Position numbers and translations under genes: made by a program. Below the pieces are notes generated by a model. It was not told where the DNA came from, made no database searches, and was given only the letters and a program-made list of their open reading frames with translations. This document shows, one piece after another, positions 1-8,399 of a DNA stretch of 64,000 nt (its first letter is position 1; each line of letters opens with the position of its first letter). Source of the DNA: Lachnospiraceae bacterium (GTDB lineage: Bacteria; Bacillota; Clostridia; Lachnospirales; Lachnospiraceae); the NCBI GenBank assembly GCA_024697065.1, contig JAILGE010000033.1, positions 20,378-84,377 of the forward strand. The letters are read 5' to 3'.

Positions 1-663
1 CCTACCGGTTCCGGTAAGTCTACATCACTTGCGTCGGTTATTAATATGGTAAATGAGCACCGTGATGCTCATATCATTACTCTTGAGGATCCTATCGAGT
101 ATCTGCATCTTCATAAGACTTCGATGGTTAATCAGCGTGAGATCGGATTCGATTCCATGAGTTATGCGGCAGCCCTCAGAGCTGCGCTCCGTGAAGATCC
201 TGATGTTATCCTCGTCGGTGAGATGCGTGACTTTGAGACTATCTCGGTTGCCATCACTGCTGCCGAGACCGGACACTTGGTTCTTTCCACATTGCATACC
301 ATCGGTGCTGCATCCACTGTAGACCGTATCATCGACGTATTCCCGCCTCATCAGCAGCAGCAGATCAGAGTTCAGCTTGCTAACGTTCTTGAAGCGGTTA
401 TCTCACAGCAGCTTATTCCTACTGCAGACGGAAATGGACGTGCTGCGGCCTTCGAAGTAATGATCGCCAATTCCGCGGTTCGCGCCCTCATAAGAGAAGG
501 AAAATCACATCAGCTGCTTTCGGTTATGCAGACCAACAGAAAGCTTGGAATGATCGCTATGGATGAGGCTATCACGGCTCTCTTCCAGGAAGGCAAGATA
601 ACCAGAGATATGGCGATCCAGTATGCTGTTGATCCTGACGGACTTGCGCAGAAGCTTAGATAA
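1..663 (+). CDS. pilT: Type IV pilus retraction ATPase PilT (5' end cut off)
   Basis: PilT is the hexameric cytoplasmic ATPase that drives pilus retraction. The window opens inside the gene: the first codons read PTGSGKST, the Walker A loop, so the N-terminal domain lies upstream. Further on are the Asp box (EDPIEYLH), the Walker B segment VILVGEMRDFETI and the His box GHLVLSTLHT. The GEMRDFET form and the following C-terminal part with VRALIREGK are typical of PilT rather than of the extension ATPase PilB. The 220 visible residues end 36 bases before pilB, so the two are probably co-transcribed. The 5' end cannot be judged. Confidence 0.93.
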   Translation, partial: PTGSGKSTSLASVINMVNEHRDAHIITLEDPIEYLHLHKTSMVNQREIGFDSMSYAAALRAALREDPDVILVGEMRDFETISVAITAAETGHLVLSTLHTIGAASTVDRIIDVFPPHQQQQIRVQLANVLEAVISQQLIPTADGNGRAAAFEVMIANSAVRALIREGKSHQLLSVMQTNRKLGMIAMDEAITALFQEGKITRDMAIQYAVDPDGLAQKLR

Positions 664-699
664 TACTGAGATTGATTCGTTGGAGGTTTAGGGGATAAG

Positions 700-2454
700 A
701 TGGCTTTATTTGGTCAGAAAAAAAGACTTGGAGACCAGCTTGTTGATGCTGGCCTGATCTCTCAGGAACAGCTTGAGAAAGCACTTGAAGAGCAGAAGAA
801 TACTAAGCAGAAGCTCGGCGAGACTATCATGTCGATGGGGCTTATCAGCGAGGCTGATTTTGCTACATTCATGCACAGGACTCAGGGCTTCGAACTTGCT
901 ACGGATGATGATCTTAAGGAATATGATCCTAAGGCTATCGAGGCGGTGGGTGATGATCTTGTAAAGAAATATGAGGTCATTCCTTTTGGGTTCGAGAGCA
1001 TTACGGAAATAAAAGTCGCAATGTCCGACCCTATGAACCTGGCTATTATCGATGATATTACGATGATATCAGGGTTGGAAGTTATTCCGTACTATGCTCC
1101 TCAGAAGATGCTGAGTGTTTATCTCGGGAAAATGTACGGCAAACAGGAAACTTCCGATGCGGCGAAACAGTTTGAAGAGGAACACGCCGAGGAATATGCC
1201 AACATTGAAGAGAAAGAAGAAGATTCAGCCATCGGCGAATCGCCTATCGTTAAGATCGTACGTTCCATGATCCAGCAGGCGGTTCGAGAAGGCGCATCCG
1301 ATATTCATATCGAGCCCCTTGAGCACAGTGTCCGTATCAGGAACCGCGTCGACGGTATGCTGCAGGAGGATGCTACATATTCCACCAACATGCTTCAGGC
1401 TATGACGGCACGTATCAAGATCATCTCAGGTCTAGATATTTCCGAGAAGAGAAAGCCTCAGGACGGTCGTTTGACTTATGTTGTTGATGGAGTCGAATTC
1501 GATGTCCGTGTTTCTATACTTCCTACTGTTTACGGCGAGAAGACCGTAATGCGACTTACCAAGAAGCAGGGACTTACTCAGGAGAAGAAATACCTCGGTC
1601 TTTATCCGGATGATGAGCAGAAGCTTGATAACATAATGAACAACCCTCACGGTATCATCCTTGTTACAGGACCTACCGGTTCTGGTAAGTCTACCACCTG
1701 TTACACTGTTCTTAACGAACTTAACAGACCGGAAGTTAATATTATTACGGTAGAGGACCCTGTCGAAGCTAATATCGCGGGTATTAATCAGGTTCAGGTT
1801 AATGTTAAAGCGGGACTTACATTCGCATCGGCTCTCAGATCCATTCTCCGTCAGGACCCGGATATCATCATGATCGGTGAGATCCGAGACGGTGAGACTG
1901 CCCAGATTGCGGTTCAGGCTTCTATAACAGGTCACCTTGTTATATCTACACTTCATACTAACTCAACTGCCGCTTCGGTTACACGTCTTATCGATATGGG
2001 CGTTGAGGCTTACATGATAGGCGATGCCGTGGTTGGTATTATCGCACAGCGACTTGTCAGAAGACTTTGCAATGACTGCAAGGTTCCTCATAAAGCTACT
2101 CCGCAGGAACTTGTTTTGCTTGGGCAGCCTGAGGATGCAGATATTACTGTTTATGAGCCCGGCGGATGCGAGAAGTGCGGTAATGGTTATAAAGGACGAA
2201 AGGCTATCTACGAGATCATGCCTATCTCGGTGGGAATCAGAAGGATCCTCCACCAGACTGTAACAGCAGAGACGATAGAGAACCAGGCTGTATCCGAAGG
2301 CATGAATACCCTCAGAATGTCAGGCGCAAGAAATGTTATAGAGGGAACCACTTCCATTGCTGAGATGATCCGTGTTGCATATGATATGGACGCTCAGGCT
2401 GAAGCCAATAAGGTCGTAAGCGGTGAACAGGCTGAGGAAGAAGCGCAAAACTGA
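700..2454 (+). CDS. pilB: Type IV pilus extension ATPase PilB (GspE family)
   Basis: PilB is the assembly ATPase that powers pilus polymerisation from the cytoplasmic face. The 584 residues match the family's usual length. An MshEN-type N-terminal domain (about residues 1-150), which in some relatives binds cyclic di-GMP, is followed by Walker A GPTGSGKST near residue 324, Walker B MIGEIRDGET near 390 and a His box GHLVISTLHT. A four-cysteine zinc motif (CNDC near 457, CEKC near 490) is the PilB/GspE hallmark absent from PilT. A GGAGG Shine-Dalgarno lies upstream of the ATG. pilT precedes it and pilC follows after 71 bases. The MshEN reading is inferred from family layout. Confidence 0.95.
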   Translation: MALFGQKKRLGDQLVDAGLISQEQLEKALEEQKNTKQKLGETIMSMGLISEADFATFMHRTQGFELATDDDLKEYDPKAIEAVGDDLVKKYEVIPFGFESITEIKVAMSDPMNLAIIDDITMISGLEVIPYYAPQKMLSVYLGKMYGKQETSDAAKQFEEEHAEEYANIEEKEEDSAIGESPIVKIVRSMIQQAVREGASDIHIEPLEHSVRIRNRVDGMLQEDATYSTNMLQAMTARIKIISGLDISEKRKPQDGRLTYVVDGVEFDVRVSILPTVYGEKTVMRLTKKQGLTQEKKYLGLYPDDEQKLDNIMNNPHGIILVTGPTGSGKSTTCYTVLNELNRPEVNIITVEDPVEANIAGINQVQVNVKAGLTFASALRSILRQDPDIIMIGEIRDGETAQIAVQASITGHLVISTLHTNSTAASVTRLIDMGVEAYMIGDAVVGIIAQRLVRRLCNDCKVPHKATPQELVLLGQPEDADITVYEPGGCEKCGNGYKGRKAIYEIMPISVGIRRILHQTVTAETIENQAVSEGMNTLRMSGARNVIEGTTSIAEMIRVAYDMDAQAEANKVVSGEQAEEEAQN

Positions 2455-2471
2455 TCATTATATGAAGATAG

Positions 2472-2480
2472 TGTTATAAT
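2472..2480 (+). promoter_or_regulatory. Possible extended -10 promoter for pilC
   Basis: The sequence TGTTATAAT is an extended -10 box (TGn plus perfect TATAAT), 46 bases before pilC. No good -35 is present 17 bases upstream (TGATCA). It could give pilC extra transcription in addition to read-through from pilTB. This is a consensus match only. Confidence 0.4.
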
Positions 2481-2525
2481 TTAGACGGATCTATCAATAT
2501 ATAAAGAAAAGGTGGGACACAAAGA

Positions 2526-3737
2526 ATGGCACAGTATAATTACCGGATCATAACTCCGGCAGGAAAAGAGAAGAAAGGAACATTGGAAGCCAAGTCGCGA
2601 GATGCGGCAATGACGATGCTCAAGAATGAGAAGAATGTCGTTGTTCAGTGTGATGAAGCTACAGCCCTTACTGCTCCTTTTGCGATTTTACACAAGGGTC
2701 AGAAAGTAAAGCCCAGAGATCTTGCGCTTTTCTGTCATCAGTTTGCATCTATTAATAATGCGGGTGTAAGCGTTGTGGAAGCTTTTGGAATGCTAGCCGA
2801 TCAGACTGAGAATAAGGCTTTGCAGGATGCTATTAATTATGTTCACACAGATATAGGTAAAGGTGAGACCCTCGCTAAAGCCATGAGAAAACAGGGCGGT
2901 GTATTCCCTGAAATGCTCTGTAACATGGTTGAAGCCGGTGAAGCATCCGGTTCACTTGACAAGTCCTTTGACAGAATGTCCATTCAGTTTGAAAAGGATG
3001 CTGCATTACAGCAGGCTGTTAAGAAGGCTATCACTTATCCTATCATCCTTGTTGTGGTAATGATTGCCGTAATTGTGGCCATGATGATCTTCGTAATTCC
3101 TACATTCATGAACATGTTTGCGGATCTGGATGTTGAGATGCCTGCATCTACAATGTTCATTGTTCATTTAAGTGACTTCATGGTTGCATGGTGGTGGTTG
3201 TGTCTGATTGTGATTATAGCAATGATCTTCGGTTGTAAGGCTTACGCGGCTACCGAATCCGGAAGAGAAGTTACAAGTGCCCTTGCAATTAAGCTTCCTG
3301 TCCTTGGCGCTGTTAAGACCAAGAGTGCCTGCGCGAGACTGGGACGTACGCTTTGTACTCTCCTTGGAGCCGGCGTTCCTATGGTAGATGCTATTGATAT
3401 CACAGGACGTTCCATGGAGAATCTTCTTTATAAGCGCGCCATGAAAGAGGCGAAGGATCAGGTGCTTCGAGGAGTGCCGCTTTCAAAACCGCTTCAGAGC
3501 TGCGGACTTTTCCCGGCGATGGTTGTACATATGGTTGCTATCGGTGAGGAAACAGGTAATATCGAAGCCATGCTTGAGAACGTGGCTCAGTATTATGAGG
3601 AAGATGTTCAGCTTGCTACCGAGCAGATGATGACTATATTAGAGCCTGCGATCATAGTAGTAATGGCTGTTATCGTAGGATATATGTGTATCGCTATTTT
3701 CCAGCCTATGCTTACTCTCTACGATGCATTGTCATAA
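2526..3737 (+). CDS. pilC: Type IV pilus inner-membrane platform protein PilC (GspF family)
   Basis: PilC is the polytopic membrane platform on which PilB and PilT act to add or remove pilins. The 403 residues contain the two homologous GspF domains. The first ends in a long hydrophobic segment near residues 172-200. The second follows another membrane segment (about 222-240) and ends in a third (about 376-397). The family pattern of a Gly/Glu-rich turn repeats in both halves as VEAGEASGSLD and VAIGEETGNIEAML. A terminator lies just downstream, closing the pilT-pilB-pilC unit. Confidence 0.94.
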   Translation: MAQYNYRIITPAGKEKKGTLEAKSRDAAMTMLKNEKNVVVQCDEATALTAPFAILHKGQKVKPRDLALFCHQFASINNAGVSVVEAFGMLADQTENKALQDAINYVHTDIGKGETLAKAMRKQGGVFPEMLCNMVEAGEASGSLDKSFDRMSIQFEKDAALQQAVKKAITYPIILVVVMIAVIVAMMIFVIPTFMNMFADLDVEMPASTMFIVHLSDFMVAWWWLCLIVIIAMIFGCKAYAATESGREVTSALAIKLPVLGAVKTKSACARLGRTLCTLLGAGVPMVDAIDITGRSMENLLYKRAMKEAKDQVLRGVPLSKPLQSCGLFPAMVVHMVAIGEETGNIEAMLENVAQYYEEDVQLATEQMMTILEPAIIVVMAVIVGYMCIAIFQPMLTLYDALS

Positions 3738-3785
3738 GAAAGGCCGGAAAAACTGAACCGGCGTGATTTCGATGATATAAACAGA

Positions 3786-3817
3786 AAGACCGTCCATTAT
3801 ATCGGGCGGTCTTTTTT
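3786..3817 (+). terminator. Rho-independent terminator after pilC
   Basis: A 7-bp stem AAGACCG/CGGTCTT (3786-3792 with 3807-3813), extended inside by CC/GG pairs, is followed by a run of six T. It separates pilC from the prepilin peptidase gene, whose Shine-Dalgarno starts almost at once after it. Confidence 0.85.
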
Positions 3818-3829
3818 GAGGGAATGTTG

Positions 3830-4561
3830 ATGATACAGATAATCTCTCTGTTGATTACTGCTTTGGTTGGAACCGGTCTCGGGTGGGCAACTTCTTTTTA
3901 CTCCGGTTTTTGTGTTACCGTAGGACCTGAGGAAGATAACCGGGATCGAAAAGAAGTATTTAAAACATATAAATGGTCTGTAAAAAATGATGAGGCAAAG
4001 ATCGTACCGGCAGTAGCTGTGATAGGTGTTCTTATCAATGTTTGTCTGACTAAAGGTACTGCGTTATTTTACAACAGTGAACAGCTTATTGTTTTTATAT
4101 CCTATCTGATCGCCGCGACCTGTTTGGCCGGTGTTGCATATGTTGATCTTAAGATCTTTGAGATACCTCCGCTGTACGATATTATTATTGCTATCTGCGG
4201 TGTCGCAAGGTTGCTTTGTGATCTGGAACATTGGTATGTCTATGCAATTGGTGCAGTTACGGTAAGTGGTTTATTCCTGATTATAGCCCTGTTTAGCAGA
4301 GGGCGCGCCATGGGCGGTGGGGATATCAAACTGACTGCAGCACTTGGCTTGCTCATCGGATGGAAGCAGATACTTTTGGTAATGACTGTTGCTGCATTGC
4401 TGGGAGCTGTAATCCACGGGATAGTGATGGCTGTAACTAAGAAGGAACACTTGCTTGCGTTCGGACCTTATCTGGCAGTTGCAGGCGTCATAAGCATGTG
4501 CGTTGGAGATAGGGTCATCGATTGGTACACGAGATATATTATGCACATTATCGAGAGCTGA
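3830..4561 (+). CDS. Prepilin peptidase, A24 family, lacking the cysteine-rich methylase domain
   Basis: This integral-membrane aspartic protease would cleave the short leader from the prepilins encoded 3-8 kb downstream. Both family aspartates are visible: Asp106 in VDLKIFEIPP and Asp165 in GGGDIK, with the later AFGPYLAVAG segment. The 243-residue protein is nearly all hydrophobic helices. The N-terminal part lacks the CxxC pairs of the bifunctional PilD/GspO methyltransferase domain, so N-methylation of pilins is doubtful. I chose the ATG at 3830 because GAGGGA sits six bases upstream. An in-frame ATG at 3824 would leave no proper spacing. Confidence 0.85.
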   Translation: MIQIISLLITALVGTGLGWATSFYSGFCVTVGPEEDNRDRKEVFKTYKWSVKNDEAKIVPAVAVIGVLINVCLTKGTALFYNSEQLIVFISYLIAATCLAGVAYVDLKIFEIPPLYDIIIAICGVARLLCDLEHWYVYAIGAVTVSGLFLIIALFSRGRAMGGGDIKLTAALGLLIGWKQILLVMTVAALLGAVIHGIVMAVTKKEHLLAFGPYLAVAGVISMCVGDRVIDWYTRYIMHIIES

Positions 4562-4608
4562 ATCTTAAGAATTCTTTAATTTTGGGTATAGCATAATCGT
4601 ATGAATTA

Positions 4609-4617
4609 TGTTATAAA
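4609..4617 (+). promoter_or_regulatory. Possible extended -10 promoter for the pilM-pilN fusion gene
   Basis: TGTTATAAA (extended -10) lies 45 bases before the start codon in an AT-rich 100-base gap. An imperfect dyad CATAAT/ATTATG just overlaps its upstream side. No convincing -35 hexamer is seen. Confidence 0.4.
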
Positions 4618-4661
4618 TAAATTTGGAATATTTCTATTAAAAAGAAAGGGGAGCAACAAGG

Positions 4662-6581
4662 ATGGCCAACAAGTTTTTGACAATCTATGTGGGTTCCGAC
4701 ATGATCCGTGTAGCTGAGATCCTGAAGAACGGTAAGAGCCAGATAGTACTTACCAACGCTGCAGAGATCAGCACACCTGCGGGTGCTTATAATGACGGTT
4801 ACCTCCTTGATGTCACAGCTGTCGCAGAGGCAATCAGAACTGCGATTTTCGGCAGAGGGTTCAACACGAAGGATGTCATCTTTACTATTGCCAGCAAGAA
4901 GGTTGCCAGCAAGGAAGTAGAGCTGCCGTACGTGAAGAACACCAAGAAGCTGCAGCAGGTGCTGCAGGCTAACTCGGGAGATTATTTCCCGATGAGTAAT
5001 TCGGGTGATTATGTATTTGCTTATTCTATTCTCGAGGATTACCTGAACAGAGAGGACGGCCAGCATAATTTCCGAATTTCTGCTGTTGCGGCCCCTATGG
5101 ATCTTGTAAGAAACTATTACGAACTTGCTGAAGAGCTTAAGTTAAATGTTAAGCATATTGACTACTTCGGTAACTCCGTAATCCAGCTGCTCGCCCTCCA
5201 GATGACACAGGGACGTACCGATCTGGTTCTTCAGATCGAAATGGACCAGACATATGTCAATGTTATGAGAGGCAAGACTCTGGTATTACAGCGTAATGTA
5301 AACTATGGTAAGACTGCTGTTACCAACGCCCTTATGGATGTCAAGAAGATATCCGAGAAGGATGCCAAGACACTCCTTTCAAATGAGGCACTCCTTGACC
5401 AGCACGTTACGGCAGATGAGTATGCTCAGGCGGTACAGGGACTGGTAAACGGTATCGGACGTGCGGTTGAATACCACAGAACAAAGAATCCCGGAGATGT
5501 ACTTCAGGGTATCAAGGTATTCGGTGAAGGATCTGCTATCGCAGGTATCGAGAAGATCCTTGAGAGAGAGCTTGGAGCGAGAGTTGAACATTTCGATACT
5601 CTTGCAGGCGTTTCCATCAAGGGACAGGCTGCGCTTACTGCAGAAGAGGTTCTCAGATATCTTCCTAATATCGGATCCGTTATCGATCCTATGGATCTCA
5701 GTATCGGAAGTGCCAAGAGAGCTGTTGTGGAATCCTCTGATCTGAGGAAGTATATGGCAGTTGTTCTCGGGGTGGCTTTTGTGGGAATGCTCGGATGGAC
5801 GGGCGTAACCTTCTGGCAGCATAAGAAGGCTGCTGATGCGAAGGCTGACTGGGAGAATAAAATCGCTCAGATCCAGGATATCGAGGATATCGCAAAGGCT
5901 TATGAACAGGCTCAGTACGAGTATGTTGCTCTTGCTACCTTCAAGTATGAACCTGAGAGAAACGATAACAATAAGATGCTCCAGTTTATTCTCGATCTCG
6001 AAAAGATAATGCCTAAGGGTGCGACTATCAACGAGATCGAAGCTGTTAACGGAGATGTTACATTCAAGGTTAAGAGCGACTGGCATTCGACCGTTAAGAA
6101 TGAGATCGCTGACAGTATAGTAGAACTTCAGAAACTCGACTATCTCACATCCTATTCACTTCCGGATGAAAGTGAAGAAAGATGTATCAGATTTATTTCA
6201 GGATATGACGAGAATAACGAGCCGATTTATCTCAGAGAGAGAGCCGATGACAATAACAGATTTTTCGTCGGCAAGATTTACCAGCTTGACAGCGATGAAG
6301 AGCTTGAAAAGCTTCTTGAAGATATTGCATCCGGAGCGACTACTTTAAATGATCTTCCTGAGGGATTTGCTGATGCTACACCGGTACTTCTGGTTCAGAC
6401 CACTTATGAGATCAATGTTCATATCGGATTCACAGATTCTATTGAGGATGTGGTTAACGAAGAAGCAGGTATTACAGGAGATAAAGTGATCGAATACGAG
6501 AAGGAAGGCGAAGCCGCACCGGCTGAAGGCGAGGGCGCAGAAGCTCCTGCTGCTGAAAATACGGAAGGAGACTTAGAATAA
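4662..6581 (+). CDS. Fused type IV pilus assembly protein PilM-PilN
   Basis: Residues 1 to about 350 match PilM, an actin-like cytoplasmic protein: an N-terminal IYVGSDMIRV strand, then a central LVLQIEMDQTYVNVMRG segment. A single hydrophobic segment follows (about 366-388, AVVLGVAFVGMLGWTGV). After it come a coiled, charged stretch and a mixed alpha/beta region like PilN's periplasmic part. In most systems PilM and PilN are separate and bind through PilN's cytoplasmic N-terminus; here they are one 639-residue chain. The last 30 residues are Glu/Ala/Pro rich. The stop overlaps the start of the PilO-like gene (TAATG), implying coupled translation. PilM identity is firm; the PilN half is by topology and context. 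Confidence 0.82.
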   Translation: MANKFLTIYVGSDMIRVAEILKNGKSQIVLTNAAEISTPAGAYNDGYLLDVTAVAEAIRTAIFGRGFNTKDVIFTIASKKVASKEVELPYVKNTKKLQQVLQANSGDYFPMSNSGDYVFAYSILEDYLNREDGQHNFRISAVAAPMDLVRNYYELAEELKLNVKHIDYFGNSVIQLLALQMTQGRTDLVLQIEMDQTYVNVMRGKTLVLQRNVNYGKTAVTNALMDVKKISEKDAKTLLSNEALLDQHVTADEYAQAVQGLVNGIGRAVEYHRTKNPGDVLQGIKVFGEGSAIAGIEKILERELGARVEHFDTLAGVSIKGQAALTAEEVLRYLPNIGSVIDPMDLSIGSAKRAVVESSDLRKYMAVVLGVAFVGMLGWTGVTFWQHKKAADAKADWENKIAQIQDIEDIAKAYEQAQYEYVALATFKYEPERNDNNKMLQFILDLEKIMPKGATINEIEAVNGDVTFKVKSDWHSTVKNEIADSIVELQKLDYLTSYSLPDESEERCIRFISGYDENNEPIYLRERADDNNRFFVGKIYQLDSDEELEKLLEDIASGATTLNDLPEGFADATPVLLVQTTYEINVHIGFTDSIEDVVNEEAGITGDKVIEYEKEGEAAPAEGEGAEAPAAENTEGDLE

Positions 6582-7426
6582 TGAAGGGATTATCAGATAG
6601 AGATGCTACGATAATGCTTGTGCTTCTGGTGGCGGTAATTGTTATTCTTCCTTATACTCTGTATATTAAGAATGCGCGCGTGGAAACACAGCAGTTACAA
6701 AGTGAATGCGTGACTTTGGAAGCGAGATATCATCAGCTGGAGGCTATGGATGCGCACCGCGATGAGTTTATAGCTCGTACAAAGGAGCTTAATGAGCAGG
6801 TTGATGCAATTGTTGATTCGTTCCCCGCAGATATTCGTCAGGAGAATTACCTTAGATTCCTGCTTGATACTGAATTAAGCACAGCGAAGCTTGACCCTGT
6901 GACAAGAGAGATCACATGGCCTGATCCCGAGAAGGATATCTGGATCGATACCGTAAGTTTCCAGAGCAATGATGAGGTTCAGATAGCTACTGATACTATT
7001 GAAACTCCTTATCTTGCTGTTACAAATGAGTCTGCTATCACTTATGCTACAAGATATGCAGGGCTTAAATACCTCCTTGACTGGTTTATCGATAGGGAAA
7101 AGTGCGGAATACCTATGTGCTTCTCAGAGTTCAGCGCCAAGTATGATGAGCATACAGGTATTATCAAGGGTACATTCCTCATCGATCAGTATGCCATCAA
7201 GGATACAGAGGACCCCGATCGCGTGCTTGCACCTGTTGAGATCTATCCCGATCTTGATAAATATAAACTCAGAGGAAACCCGGATGAGGGTGATGTTAAC
7301 GGTATTTTTGGACCTATTGTTCTTGAACAGGAGCTTTCTGATGAAGGTAAAGAAGCACTCCAGAATGACGGTAACGGTTTGGCTGATAATCCGGAAGAAA
7401 CCGGCGAAGAGCCTGCAGCTGAGTAA
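6581..7426 (+). CDS. PilO-like type IV pilus alignment protein
   Basis: This is probably the partner of the PilN half of the preceding fusion in the membrane alignment complex between the ATPase platform and the growing pilus. The 281 residues start with one transmembrane helix (about 12-28, MLVLLVAVIVILPYTLYI). A coiled-coil with repeated Gln/Glu/Leu (about 35-80) and an extracytoplasmic alpha/beta domain follow, ending in an acidic tail. This is the PilO layout. Sequence similarity to PilO is weak by eye, so the call rests on topology and on the one-base overlap with the PilM-PilN gene. A terminator follows. Confidence 0.7.
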   Translation: MKGLSDRDATIMLVLLVAVIVILPYTLYIKNARVETQQLQSECVTLEARYHQLEAMDAHRDEFIARTKELNEQVDAIVDSFPADIRQENYLRFLLDTELSTAKLDPVTREITWPDPEKDIWIDTVSFQSNDEVQIATDTIETPYLAVTNESAITYATRYAGLKYLLDWFIDREKCGIPMCFSEFSAKYDEHTGIIKGTFLIDQYAIKDTEDPDRVLAPVEIYPDLDKYKLRGNPDEGDVNGIFGPIVLEQELSDEGKEALQNDGNGLADNPEETGEEPAAE

Positions 7427-7440
7427 AGAGTTTTAAAGAT

Positions 7441-7494
7441 ACCGCGATGTTGGACTTGTGATCAGACTTAACAAGTGCAGCGTCGCGGTTTTTT
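7441..7494 (+). terminator. Rho-independent terminator after the pilO-like gene
   Basis: A 7-bp outer stem ACCGCGA/TCGCGGT (7441-7447 with 7483-7489) encloses an inner ACTTGT/ACAAGT stem and is followed by T residues. A second hairpin, GCCCAAAA/TTTTGGGC at about 7504-7527, stands just downstream without a T-run. Confidence 0.8.
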
Positions 7495-7537
7495 GCTGAA
7501 TACGCCCAAAATACGACTTTTTGGGCATGAATTAGTA

Positions 7538-7566
7538 TTGATGATGTATTTTTACTGTGATATTAT
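7538..7566 (+). promoter_or_regulatory. Sigma-A promoter of the prepilin operon
   Basis: TTGATG (7538-7543) and TATTAT (7561-7566) are separated by exactly 17 bases, 46 bases before the first prepilin start and directly after a terminator. A dyad GTGA-N7-TCAC (7557-7571) overlaps the -10 box and could be an operator for an unknown regulator. Confidence 0.7.
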
Positions 7567-7611
7567 GTCACTAATTGAAAGTGTAGATTTATGCAATTTG
7601 AGGAGGAACGT

Positions 7612-8349
7612 ATGAAAAGGGACAACAAGGGCTTTTCATTAATGGAAATAGTGGTAGCGGTGGCACTGTTTGCCATTATAGTTGTGCCCGTTATGGCTTC
7701 TATTGTTTCTTCAATAAGGCTTAATCAGAGATCCAGAAAACTGATGATAGCTAATGATACCTGTCAGACGGTGATGGAAGGTTTTGCAGGTATGACTTTT
7801 GACCAGGTGGCAAAGACTGTTGCAACTCATTATGGTACTGATGATGTTGTAAGCGGAGCTAATGCTCTTTCCACGATAAGTGCAAATGCTTACAATACCA
7901 AGGTTAATATTGATAAAGCCACATCATGGCCTATTACTAAGATTCCTGAGTCGGGAATCAAACCTAATCAGATTACCGTGACCGGTGTTGGAACTATATC
8001 CAGCAATGATCTTATTTCGGGAAATAATGCAAGAATGGTTAATGGATTTTTCGCGGATTATGCAAGAACCAAGATAACAGCAGGTGATTATACACCGAAG
8101 CTTGTGATCTGCATGGACAGCCACAAGTCTTTATTGTTCCTTGGATATCTTAATGTCAGATCGGAAGGCTATTATCAGGATATTCTTGTACAGTTTATAC
8201 CTATGGCACCTAAGGAGGACAGCAAGTATTACTCGTACGAAGCTATGGCATATGTCTATGAGTTTGATCAAAATACTGCATTATCGGATCGCATGACAGG
8301 ATCCCCGCAGATCACCATGACTACGGGTATAAAAAACAGGAATAATTAA
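7612..8349 (+). CDS. Type IV prepilin-like protein (minor pilin, PilV/GspI-like)
   Basis: This is a pilin-family protein exported to the membrane and cut by prepilin peptidase. The leader MKRDNKG is followed by FSLMEIVVAVALF, with the cleavage site after Gly7 and the conserved Glu at mature position 5. The hydrophobic helix continues to about residue 32. The 245-residue length and the RQRS-like basic stretch after the helix suit a minor pilin. I placed the start at 7612, seven bases after the strong GAGGAGG. An ATG at 7591 would add a charged extension before the leader and sits upstream of that Shine-Dalgarno. It is the first gene of a five-gene pilin operon. Confidence 0.83.
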   Translation: MKRDNKGFSLMEIVVAVALFAIIVVPVMASIVSSIRLNQRSRKLMIANDTCQTVMEGFAGMTFDQVAKTVATHYGTDDVVSGANALSTISANAYNTKVNIDKATSWPITKIPESGIKPNQITVTGVGTISSNDLISGNNARMVNGFFADYARTKITAGDYTPKLVICMDSHKSLLFLGYLNVRSEGYYQDILVQFIPMAPKEDSKYYSYEAMAYVYEFDQNTALSDRMTGSPQITMTTGIKNRNN

Positions 8350-8399
8350 TTTCTTTAAGTGGAGACAGAACATCTGTTGAGCAGGAGAAAGGAAAAACA

